Shown here piece after piece: positions 1-5,595 of a DNA stretch of 7,238 nt; the first letter of the stretch is position 1, and the number at the start of each line of letters is the position of its first letter. The stretch is from an uncultured Eubacteriales bacterium (GTDB taxonomy: Bacteria > Bacillota > Clostridia > Oscillospirales > Oscillospiraceae), in NCBI GenBank assembly GCA_900553135.1, contig USCO01000111.1, forward strand, positions 1-7,238. The letters run 5' to 3'. A program made the translations under genes and the position numbers. Under the pieces are notes generated by a model. It saw only the letters and a list, made by a program, of their open reading frames with translations, was not told the DNA's origin and made no database searches.

Positions 1-1
1 T

Positions 2-862
2 GACCAGGCCGACAGCATCCAGTTTGCCGGAGAAGAGAGCTACCAGGTGACCTATCAGGAGGGCAGCAGCGCCACCTATTGTGACGAGGACGTTTACTTC
101 AAGCAAGACGGCGACAGCCTGCTGCCCCTGGACACCTCCCTGGTGGAGAGCTACCTGAGCAGCCTGAGCGGCCTGGAACTCACCGACTATGTGACCTACA
201 CCGCCGGGGAGGAGGACCTGTCTACCTGGGGCCTGGATGACCCCGAGCTCACCGTAACGGTGACCGGGCCCGACCAGGATGGGGAGAGCCAGACCGTGAA
301 GCTGTCCATCAGCCGCGACCCGGCGGAGCGGGCCAAGGCAGCGGAAGAGACGGAGGAGGAAGCGGACGAAGAGGAGGAGATCACCGCCTATGCCCGGGTG
401 GGAGAGTCTCAGATCGTCTACCGCATCGCCTCTGACAGCTACCGGGCCCTCATGGCCTACACCTATGACGATCTGCGCCACACCCAGGTGCTGACGGCGG
501 ACTTTGCCGACATCACCGGTCTGGACATCTCCCTGGAGGGGGCGGAATACAGCATCACCTCCACCGGAAAGGGGGATAAGCGCACCTTCTATTACCAGGA
601 GGAAGAGCTGGACATCCAGGATCTGCAGCAGGCTCTGGAGAATCTGACCGCCTCCAGCTTCACCCAGGAGAGCCCCAGCCAGAAGGAGGAGATCAGCCTG
701 ACGGTCCATCTGGACAACGAGAACTACCCCTCTGTCCAGATCCAGTTCTACCGCTACGACGGTGAGCAGTGCCTGGCCGTGGTGGACGGACAGCCGGTCT
801 CCCTGGTTTCCAGAACCGCGGTGGTGGACCTCATCGAAGCCATCAACGCCATCATCCTGTAA
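2..862 (+). CDS. DUF4340 domain-containing protein, 5'-truncated by the window edge
   Basis: The frame is open from the first bases with no stop, so the true start lies upstream. A GTG at 47 is in frame but is probably an internal valine. The visible 286 residues contain the DUF4340 pattern: an alternating strand/helix stretch with 'LVESYLSSLSGLEL' followed by 'WGLDDPELTVTV', the GLD-P signature common in this family. A highly acidic, low-complexity stretch (Glu/Asp/Ala, about positions 337-380) interrupts the domain as a linker. In Clostridia, DUF4340 genes usually close an operon with an ABC ATPase, a permease and a GldG-like auxiliary protein. The protein is normally membrane-anchored through an N-terminal helix (not visible here) and exported. 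Its exact function is unknown. It converges on the minus-strand operon and ends just before a shared terminator. The family call is from recognised motifs, not a search. Confidence 0.72.
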   Translation, partial: DQADSIQFAGEESYQVTYQEGSSATYCDEDVYFKQDGDSLLPLDTSLVESYLSSLSGLELTDYVTYTAGEEDLSTWGLDDPELTVTVTGPDQDGESQTVKLSISRDPAERAKAAEETEEEADEEEEITAYARVGESQIVYRIASDSYRALMAYTYDDLRHTQVLTADFADITGLDISLEGAEYSITSTGKGDKRTFYYQEEELDIQDLQQALENLTASSFTQESPSQKEEISLTVHLDNENYPSVQIQFYRYDGEQCLAVVDGQPVSLVSRTAVVDLIEAINAIIL

Positions 863-868
863 CAGCGA

Positions 869-902
869 AAAAAAGAACGCCCCCATGGGGGCGTTCTTTT
901 TT
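869..902. terminator. Bidirectional intrinsic terminator between convergent operons
   Basis: A perfect 34-bp palindrome is centred on CATG at 884-887. The GC core CGCCCCC/GGGGGCG is flanked by A-run and T-run arms, so a U-tract follows the hairpin in either direction. It lies 6 nt after the stop of the DUF4340 gene and directly next to the stop of the minus-strand zinc-ribbon gene. It should therefore end both transcripts. Confidence 0.9.
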
Positions 903-903
903 G

Positions 904-2160
904 TTACTGGAAGGTGACGCCGTTGGTGTCCACACTGTGGTTGCAGCGGTTGTCGATGTCCACATCGTTGTCAATGAATTTGGAGCCTTCAAAGTAGATG
1001 GTCATGTCCGTGGGGACGTTTTCCAGCAGGACGGCGGTGCCGTTGTGGATGAGGGTGTTGTTGTCGTACCGGCTGTGGTTGGCGCTCTGACCGGTGCTGT
1101 TGAAGTGGAAGGCAGTGGTGTTGTTCTCAAAGTAGCAGTCGATGACGTTGACCCAGGCGGAGCCGTAACCCATGACGGCAGTGCCCCAGTTGGTAAAGGT
1201 GCAGTGGTCCGCCCGGCCGCTGATGGGGAAGGAGAGGGCCACGCCGGTGCCATCGCCCACAAAGTCGATATCGTAGAAGAAGTTGAGCCAGTAGGCGTCC
1301 TTGGTGTTGACCAGCACTGTGTCGGTAAAGACGGTGCGCCCGGAGCCGTCGGTACAGCCGTGGAACTCGTAAGAGCGGCCCGTCAGTTCCAGGGAACCCT
1401 CGTAGGTAACAGGGGGCAGGTTGATGATGACCTCATCGCTGTACTGGGTCTCGGCTTGGATCTTGCCCAGCAGGGCGGTGAGCTCTTCGATGGTGTTCAT
1501 GGGGTAGTCGTGCCAGTCATAGGTGTAGCTGACCACAAGCTCCACATGGATGGTCTGGCGCACCCGGATGATGTCGCCGTTCTTCATCTGGATGTTCCAA
1601 ATGATCTGGGGCTCGCCGCAGTCCCCGGTGAAGTCCAGGGTACACACCATGGCGGCGTCGGGGGAGTAGTCCGTGTGCTCCGGGGTGCCGGGTTCCAGGT
1701 CGGAGGAGCCGGCCTCGTCCTGGTCCACCTCCACGGTGACCTGTTCCACCAGGGATTCAAATTCTGTCCAGGCGTCGGCGCCGGAAGCGGCGTCATTTAC
1801 ATACAGCCGGGAGGGCCAGCGAGTCACATCCTCTGCCCGGCCGGACATATGGATGTCGGGGGCGGGCTCGGTTCGATTGTCGGGCCAGGCCACGGCCAGC
1901 TGGTATTCGCGGTTGTCAACGGAGTAGAATACCTCGCCCACGCCGTCGTAGGTCTGAGGGACATAGGGGCGGTTGAACCAGTAGATTCCAGCCCCGGCGG
2001 CGGCTACGATCACCAGGGCCAGCAGCCCAAGAAGGAGCTTGTTCCGCAGAGGAATGGGCGGCTTTGGAGTTTTGCGGGGATGGACATCCTGGGCACAGTG
2101 GGGGCAGAAGACGGCGTCCTCGGGCAGGGGGGCGCCGCAATGGGGGCAGTTGCGTTGCAA
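904..2160 (-). CDS. Zinc-ribbon, single-TM protein with exported beta-helix domain (distal paralogue)
   Basis: This encodes 418 residues of unknown specific function. Residues 5-22 form a zinc ribbon (C5-P-H-C8 ... C19-P-H-C22). A short Pro/Lys/Arg-rich linker follows, then one transmembrane helix at about 41-61. The positive flank before the helix predicts the ribbon inside the cell and the rest outside. Residues about 65-215 are a strand-rich region. Residues about 245-418 show short repeated strand/turn units with Asn/Gly/Asp turns ('FVGDGTGVAL', 'DCYFENNTTAF', 'SKFIDNDVDIDN'), typical of right-handed parallel beta-helices. No pectate-lyase or other enzyme active site was recognised. The start is TTG: the zinc ribbon begins only three codons later and no in-frame ATG or GTG lies close. 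It sits 6 nt after the stop of its upstream paralogue, so translation is probably coupled. The same length and many shared motifs show it arose by tandem duplication. Confidence 0.82.
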   Translation of the reverse strand: MQRNCPHCGAPLPEDAVFCPHCAQDVHPRKTPKPPIPLRNKLLLGLLALVIVAAAGAGIYWFNRPYVPQTYDGVGEVFYSVDNREYQLAVAWPDNRTEPAPDIHMSGRAEDVTRWPSRLYVNDAASGADAWTEFESLVEQVTVEVDQDEAGSSDLEPGTPEHTDYSPDAAMVCTLDFTGDCGEPQIIWNIQMKNGDIIRVRQTIHVELVVSYTYDWHDYPMNTIEELTALLGKIQAETQYSDEVIINLPPVTYEGSLELTGRSYEFHGCTDGSGRTVFTDTVLVNTKDAYWLNFFYDIDFVGDGTGVALSFPISGRADHCTFTNWGTAVMGYGSAWVNVIDCYFENNTTAFHFNSTGQSANHSRYDNNTLIHNGTAVLLENVPTDMTIYFEGSKFIDNDVDIDNRCNHSVDTNGVTFQ

Positions 2161-2166
2161 TCCGGG

Positions 2167-3423
2167 TCATTCCTTTCTGTGTCTATTTGAAGGTAGCCCC
2201 GAAATATCCAGGGGCTGGGAGCAGGCGTTGTCGATGTTGGTTTTGTTTCCGCTGAACACCGAGTTGCCAAAGTTCAAGGTGCTGTCCGTAGGAACGTTTG
2301 AAAGAAGCACCGCGGTGTCGTTGAACTGATAGGTATTGCCGTCAAATAAGGGGTCACCGGCGTAGCTGCCGTTGCTGTCAAAGAGAAATCCCGTCTTCGT
2401 GTGTTCAAACCAGCAGCCTGTGGTGCGGCACCAGGCGGTCCCCATGGCCAGCAGACCGGTGTCCCAATCGCGGAAGGCACAGTCCTCTACATCCAAATGG
2501 GCCGAGGTGGACAATCCGATCCCCGTGCCGCCGCCCTGAAAGTCCAGATTACGGAAGTGGGCAGTATGGCCATCGGGGGCGGTGAGCCGGACAGGGGCGG
2601 TAAAGGTGGTGCGGCGGTTTTGTTCGTCTACGCTGCCGTAGAGATTGAAGGGACGGCTATGGAAGTTGACTTCCCCATCATAGGTTACGGCGGGGAGGTG
2701 GAGATTGATCACTGTGGACAGGGGGGTGTCGGCCAGCTGGTCAATGAGGGCCTGGAGCTCTTCCGTGGTGTTCATGGGGTAATCCTCAGGACCATAGTCC
2801 ACGGTGTCCAGATATTCCAGATTGATCCTCTGCTTCAGGGTAATGGTGTCCCCGTTCTTCATCTTCAGGGTCCAGATCAGAGCCACCGGGCTGCTGCGGC
2901 CAGTAAATTCCACCGAGCAGATCTGGGTGGTGATGCCTTGCCAGTAGGGCTGGGTGCAGATCATGGGCGAGGCGGTGTCTGAAGGCTGGACCAGCTCGGT
3001 GGCGATCCAGTCCACCTGCCGCATAAATGGTTGGCTGGCCTCATCCCCAGTGCTTTTGAGTTGAACGGTAAAGTAGGCGTTTCTGGTGTAGAAAGAATTT
3101 GCCTCAACAGGAACGGTCAGCTCCGCCTGGGGCTCATGGAGTCTGGAAAAGCTGGTGGTCAGCACATAGACGTCACTCCCCATCCGGTAGGTCACTTGGC
3201 CGGACCCGCTGTAGCGGTGGGGGAGAAGAACATAGGAGAGCCCGCCTGCAAAGCAGACGAGGATCAGCAGCAGGAGCACGCGCCGGAGCGTCTTGCGCCA
3301 CAGGCGGAAGGAAGGGTCCAGGGAGCGGCGGGGGCGGAGGTTTCGGGTGCAGTGGGGACAGAAGGAGGCCTCCTGAGGCAGGGAAAAGCCGCAGTGAGGG
3401 CAGGTTTTCCAGGGCCCGGCCAT
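2167..3423 (-). CDS. Zinc-ribbon, single-TM protein with exported beta-helix domain (proximal paralogue)
   Basis: This encodes 418 residues with the same plan as the next gene downstream. The zinc ribbon is C8-P-H-C11 ... C22-P-H-C25. An Arg-rich cytoplasmic linker follows (about 29-48), then one transmembrane helix (about 48-67), a strand-rich middle, and a C-terminal beta-helix-like domain (about 240-405). Motifs shared with the paralogue include 'MKNGD', 'DYPMNT-EEL-AL', 'VINL-LP-VTY-G', 'AVLL-NVPTD' and 'IDN-C' near the end. The region of about 75-165 is much less alike, so the domain just outside the membrane has diverged most. ATG follows the kinase stop codon after one base (TAA-c-ATG), with GGAGG (3433-3437) inside the kinase gene at 9 nt spacing, so the two are translationally coupled. 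No catalytic motif is recognised. A surface sensor, ligand-binding or scaffold role is inference. Confidence 0.83.
   Translation of the reverse strand: MAGPWKTCPHCGFSLPQEASFCPHCTRNLRPRRSLDPSFRLWRKTLRRVLLLLILVCFAGGLSYVLLPHRYSGSGQVTYRMGSDVYVLTTSFSRLHEPQAELTVPVEANSFYTRNAYFTVQLKSTGDEASQPFMRQVDWIATELVQPSDTASPMICTQPYWQGITTQICSVEFTGRSSPVALIWTLKMKNGDTITLKQRINLEYLDTVDYGPEDYPMNTTEELQALIDQLADTPLSTVINLHLPAVTYDGEVNFHSRPFNLYGSVDEQNRRTTFTAPVRLTAPDGHTAHFRNLDFQGGGTGIGLSTSAHLDVEDCAFRDWDTGLLAMGTAWCRTTGCWFEHTKTGFLFDSNGSYAGDPLFDGNTYQFNDTAVLLSNVPTDSTLNFGNSVFSGNKTNIDNACSQPLDISGLPSNRHRKE
2171..2176 (-). promoter_or_regulatory. Ribosome binding site deciding the TTG start of the distal zinc-ribbon gene
   Basis: AAAGGA lies inside the last codons of the upstream paralogue, 10 nt before TTG (2160-2158). 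An ATG directly abuts this motif (2170-2168) but is in another frame and too close to be used. The site supports TTG as the initiator, at a slightly long spacing, and implies translational coupling. Confidence 0.5.
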
Positions 3424-3424
3424 G

Positions 3425-4123
3425 TTACAGGGCCTCCATCAGCCGCAGCACATTGTCATACCGCCGCTGGGGGTTGACCTGGGTGCAGCGCTCTACGATA
3501 TGGCCCATTTTCCCCTTGGCCAGCTGCTTGGAGGGGTGTTCTCCGGTGAGCATCAGGTTGATCAGGATGCCCATGGCGTAGATGTCGCTGCGGATGTCCG
3601 ACTGGGACAGGCCGTACTGCTCGGGGGCGGCAAAGCCGATGGTACCCAGGATCTGGGTGTCGTTCTCGTGCTCAGGCTTGTGAAACCGGGCGGCGTCAAA
3701 GTCCAGAAGCACCGCCTGGGACCCGCGCAGGATGATATGCTCGGGCTTGATGTCCCGGTGGACCGCGCCGATGGAGTGGAGCACCCACAGGGCTCGGCAC
3801 ACCTGGGTGATGATCTTTTTGGCCTCCGCCGGGGTAAAGAGGGCGTCCTGCATCAAAAAACTCAGGGTGTCCCCTTGTATGTATTCCTCCAGGACCAGAT
3901 TCTCCTCGCCCTGAACGGCCACCTCATACACGGTGGGGAGATTGGGGCAGGAGTAGTCTAAAAGCGTTTGATAAACTTCGGAATTGCCGGTAAACTGCCG
4001 CAGGATAAAGCGCTGGGAAGATGCCTTGTGCCGAATGAGACGAACGCTTCCACGGGGGCTTTCCTTCAGCTGCCGGACGACTTCATATTCTTCCGATAAC
4101 AGGTCGGTCAGCCAAGTATAAAT
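3425..4123 (-). CDS. Small Ser/Thr protein-kinase-like protein (possible pseudokinase), apparent ATT start
   Basis: With ATT at 4123-4121 as initiator this is a complete 232-residue bilobal kinase domain with no membrane segment. N-lobe: 'EYEVVRQLKESPRGSV' (degenerate Gly loop, 12-27), beta-3 'RFILR' (38-42) and a possible helix-C Glu (E49). The hinge region is about 76-84. Catalytic loop: H122-R-D124-I-K126-P-E-H129. Then D141-F-D143 and A166-P-E168. Three positions deviate: beta-3 Lys is Arg42, the metal-binding Asn is His129, and DFG is DFD. The catalytic Asp124, Lys126 and DFD Asp141 remain, so activity is possible but uncertain. No ATG, GTG or TTG occurs in frame before the GTG at 3931, which would delete the N-lobe. 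GGAGGG stands 6 nt before ATT. It is the first gene of the operon with the two zinc-ribbon proteins, which are plausible partners. Confidence 0.82.
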   Translation of the reverse strand: MYTWLTDLLSEEYEVVRQLKESPRGSVRLIRHKASSQRFILRQFTGNSEVYQTLLDYSCPNLPTVYEVAVQGEENLVLEEYIQGDTLSFLMQDALFTPAEAKKIITQVCRALWVLHSIGAVHRDIKPEHIILRGSQAVLLDFDAARFHKPEHENDTQILGTIGFAAPEQYGLSQSDIRSDIYAMGILINLMLTGEHPSKQLAKGKMGHIVERCTQVNPQRRYDNVLRLMEAL

Positions 4124-4129
4124 AGAGAT

Positions 4130-4135
4130 CCCTCC
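4130..4135 (-). promoter_or_regulatory. Ribosome binding site of the kinase-like gene
   Basis: GGAGGG is a near-consensus Shine-Dalgarno sequence. The only in-frame codon able to initiate at a normal distance is ATT at 4123-4121, 6 nt downstream. CTG at 4111-4109 is 18 nt away and no ATG, GTG or TTG is in frame nearby. This is the main evidence for a non-standard start. Confidence 0.6.
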
Positions 4136-4163
4136 AAAATCTTGTGCACTATGCTCTGGGCAT

Positions 4164-4191
4164 ATTGTATCTAAGCGACAAGTGTTGTAAA
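4164..4191 (-). promoter_or_regulatory. Predicted sigma-A promoter of the kinase/zinc-ribbon operon
   Basis: Reading the minus strand, a -35 box TTTACA (4191-4186) and a -10 box TACAAT (4169-4164) are separated by 16 nt. Each matches the consensus at five of six bases. Transcription would start near 4157, giving a leader of about 33 nt with the Shine-Dalgarno site near its end. A second possible promoter lies upstream: TTTACT (4223-4218), 17 nt, TATACT (4200-4195). Confidence 0.5.
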
Positions 4192-4211
4192 TTTAGTATA
4201 TACATTTTACA
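4178..4211. promoter_or_regulatory. Inverted repeats in the divergent control region, candidate operator
   Basis: Two short inverted repeats lie between the divergent start sites: ACAA-gtg-TTGT (4178-4188) and TGTAAA-N14-TTTACA (4186-4211), plus the palindrome GTATATAC (4196-4203). The first covers the spacer and edge of the predicted kinase promoter. A regulator bound here could affect both transcripts, and the adjacent XRE protein is the obvious candidate. The repeats are short and the region is AT-rich, so chance is possible. A clear promoter for the plus-strand XRE gene was not found; TTGTAT (4165-4170) with TAAATT (4188-4193) at 17 nt is a weak candidate. Confidence 0.3.
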
Positions 4212-4236
4212 GCAAAAAGTAAAGAGGGGTACCGGA

Positions 4237-4662
4237 ATGAAGGAAAAGAGCACCGGCGATCTGTGCAGCGAACTGATGAGTCAGCCGGATCTGGATACAT
4301 ATTTGAAGGAGAATGAGAAGGAGTTTGACGAGCGCAGCGTGGGAGAGATCCTGGCTGATGTGTACGAGAAGAAGTCCATCAGCAAGGCGGCCCTGGCCCG
4401 TCAGGCGGGAATGAGCGAGGTATATCTGCACCAGGTCTTTGCCGGGCGGCGCAAGCCCTCCCGGGACCGGCTGCTGTGCCTGTGCATCGGCATGGAGGCC
4501 TCCATGGCGGAGACCCAGCAGCTGCTGAAGCAGGCGGCCTATGCCCAGATCTATCCCCGCAACAGGCGGGACGCCATTATCAGCTATGGCATCCTGCACC
4601 ACATCTCCCTCAACGAGATCAATGACAAGCTGTTTGCGGAAAACGAAAAGACGCTCTGCTGA
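4237..4662 (+). CDS. XRE-family helix-turn-helix regulator
   Basis: This encodes a 141-residue soluble protein. Residues about 48-85 form an XRE/Cro-type HTH: 'SISKAALARQAGMSEVYLHQ' followed by 'FAGRRKPSRDRLLCLCIGM', with the usual recognition helix and the G-R-x-P turn. An acidic helical N-terminal segment (about 15-44) precedes it. The C-terminal tail (about 95-141) carries an Arg-rich 'YPRNRRDAI' and a helix-rich end, and may mediate dimerisation or partner contact. ATG at 4237 is chosen because AGAGGGG (4223-4229) stands 7 nt before it; upstream in-frame extension to 4144 would run through the promoter region. The gene is divergent from the kinase operon with a 113-bp gap, suggesting it regulates itself and that operon. 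This is inference. Similar small XRE proteins beside kinase-like genes occur in Clostridia, as far as I recall. Confidence 0.85.
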   Translation: MKEKSTGDLCSELMSQPDLDTYLKENEKEFDERSVGEILADVYEKKSISKAALARQAGMSEVYLHQVFAGRRKPSRDRLLCLCIGMEASMAETQQLLKQAAYAQIYPRNRRDAIISYGILHHISLNEINDKLFAENEKTLC

Positions 4663-4665
4663 CAA

Positions 4666-4699
4666 AAAACGCCCGGCCGCTTTTGCGACCGGGCGTTTT
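4666..4699. terminator. Bidirectional terminator between the XRE gene and the EFR1-type gene
   Basis: The 11-bp stem AAAACGCCCGG / CCGGGCGTTTT (4666-4676 and 4689-4699) encloses a 12-nt apical part that can pair further (CGC/GCG around TTTT). It begins 3 nt after the XRE stop codon and ends 4 nt before the stop of the minus-strand gene. With A and T tracts on both sides it can end both convergent transcripts. Confidence 0.9.
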
Positions 4700-4703
4700 C
4701 AAT

Positions 4704-5459
4704 TCAGGGGTGAAAATCAGGGCATTGATACCGCACTTTTCCCCGGCTGCGTCTGCCATATTCAATGGCTTGAGTGGGGCAGCCGCAGATGCAGGCCATG
4801 CAGTGGGTACAGTGGTCTCCCCAGACAGGGCGGCCATCCCGCAGCTGGATGTTGTTCAGCGGGCAGGCCTGGACACATTTGCCGCAGGAGATGCAGGCGT
4901 CGGTGGAGTAGAAGGGCTTGGCCTTGATGAGGAAGCGGCAGAAGAAGCGATTGACCGGGCCGGATTTCAAGTGGTTGGGCAGGCCGGCGGGGAGAGCAGG
5001 AAGGGCCTGCCCGGCGGCGATGTGCTGGGCGCACTGCTCCAGAACGGGGAGGGCGGCGGAGCGGATGGCCTGGGCCTCCTCCTCGCCCGGGGCGCGGAAC
5101 ATGGCGATGTAGTTTTCCGGCATGACCACCGGAGCCGTTCCGCGGTAAATAAAGTTCTTTTCCTGGCAGAGGGTCTGGTTTTCCTGCCAGGCGGAGCCAA
5201 TGTCGCTGCCGCAGGTCATGACAAAGTAGGCCTCCCGGCTGCCGGAGAACCAGCCGGTTTTGATAAGGTCGGTGAAGATCCGGGGCAGCTGCCAGCCGTA
5301 GGTGGGGGCCACAAAGACCCAGGGCTTCTCCGAGGTCAGCTCCAGAGCGATCCCCTGGCGGATGAGGGAAAAGACGTCAAAGCAGGTGTCGTTCAGGGCG
5401 TGGGCTAAGAATTGAGCACAGAAGCGGCTGTTGCCGGTTCCGGAAAAGTATACGATCAT
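4704..5459 (-). CDS. EFR1-family flavodoxin/ferredoxin fusion protein
   Basis: This encodes a 251-residue cytoplasmic electron-transfer protein. The N-terminal flavodoxin-like domain begins at once with 'MIVYFSGTGNSRF'; SGTGNSR (6-12) is the FMN phosphate-binding loop. 'APTYGWQLPRIF' (51-62) and 'TCGSDIGSA' (82-90) match the other flavin-side loops. The C-terminal part holds two [4Fe-4S] motifs: C189-x2-C192-x2-C195-x3-C199-P and C217-x2-C220-x2-C223-x3-C227-P. The family presumably passes electrons between bound FMN and two clusters; physiological partners are not known to me. ATG at 5459 is preferred over an upstream in-frame start (5543) because AAAGAGGA (5474-5467) stands 7 nt before it and the flavodoxin strand begins at Met1. 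The gene is monocistronic: its own promoter lies upstream and a terminator follows. Confidence 0.9.
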   Translation of the reverse strand: MIVYFSGTGNSRFCAQFLAHALNDTCFDVFSLIRQGIALELTSEKPWVFVAPTYGWQLPRIFTDLIKTGWFSGSREAYFVMTCGSDIGSAWQENQTLCQEKNFIYRGTAPVVMPENYIAMFRAPGEEEAQAIRSAALPVLEQCAQHIAAGQALPALPAGLPNHLKSGPVNRFFCRFLIKAKPFYSTDACISCGKCVQACPLNNIQLRDGRPVWGDHCTHCMACICGCPTQAIEYGRRSRGKVRYQCPDFHP

Positions 5460-5510
5460 GGCAGTGTCCTCTTTTCGGCGGTTTCCGCGGTGAGCGCGGC
5501 TCTTGCAAGC

Positions 5511-5519
5511 AGTATAGCA
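5511..5519 (-). promoter_or_regulatory. Extended -10 promoter of the EFR1-type gene
   Basis: TGCTATACT on the minus strand is an extended -10 element (TG-n-TATACT). The -35 region 17 nt upstream (TTTCTT, 5539-5534) is poor, as expected for an extended -10 promoter. It lies only 26 nt downstream of the terminator of the preceding gene. The predicted leader of about 45 nt shows no recognised riboswitch. Confidence 0.5.
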
Positions 5520-5545
5520 GATTTTGAAATAGAAAGAAACCAAAG

Positions 5546-5581
5546 AAAAAGGTCTCCGAGGAATTCCTCGGAGACCTTTTT
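5546..5581 (-). terminator. Intrinsic terminator of the mgl operon
   Basis: A perfect 36-bp palindrome is centred on GAATTC (5561-5566), with GC-containing arms GGTCTCCGAG / CTCGGAGACC and A/T tails. It lies 14 nt after the stop codon of the minus-strand permease gene. The tails make it symmetrical, but no plus-strand gene ends into it. It insulates the EFR1 promoter from mgl transcription. Confidence 0.88.
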
Positions 5582-5595
5582 TGCAGATAGAAGGA

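Noticed and set aside
2093..2150. Cys pairs of the zinc ribbons as rubredoxin or ferredoxin sites
   Set aside because: The spacing C-x2-C ... C-x2-C with CPHC knuckles directly before a membrane helix fits the zinc-ribbon family, and no other redox motif is present.
769..2190. Plus-strand open frame of 473 codons antisense to the distal zinc-ribbon gene
   Set aside because: It overlaps a gene with clear zinc-ribbon, membrane-helix and paralogue evidence. Its translation is Gly/Val/Asp/His-rich without domains, and it also overlaps the end of the DUF4340 gene and the terminator. It is a GC-rich antisense shadow.
3425..3931. GTG at 3931 as kinase start
   Set aside because: It would remove the whole N-lobe although the upstream codons encode a good N-lobe ('EYEVVRQLKESPRGSV', 'RFILRQF') down to the ribosome binding site.
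3422..3961. Plus-strand open frame antisense to the kinase
   Set aside because: The HRD, DFD and APE motifs and the coupled start of the next gene fix the minus-strand frame as coding.
3425..4192. Kinase-like gene as a pseudogene because of the missing usual start and altered residues
   Set aside because: The frame is intact through both lobes, has a strong ribosome binding site and promoter, and is tightly coupled to the next gene, which suggests a maintained gene.
4144..4236. Longer N-terminus of the XRE protein from an ATG at 4144
   Set aside because: The added 31 residues run through the AT-rich promoter region, and the ATG at 4237 has a well-placed AGAGGGG.
4683..5408. Plus-strand open frame antisense to the EFR1-type gene
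   Set aside because: The minus-strand frame has a flavodoxin loop and two complete [4Fe-4S] motifs. The plus frame starts inside the terminator and has low-complexity composition.
5460..5543. Longer N-terminus of the EFR1-type protein from 5543
   Set aside because: It would cover the extended -10 promoter, and the flavodoxin fold starts at the Met at 5459, which has its own ribosome binding site.
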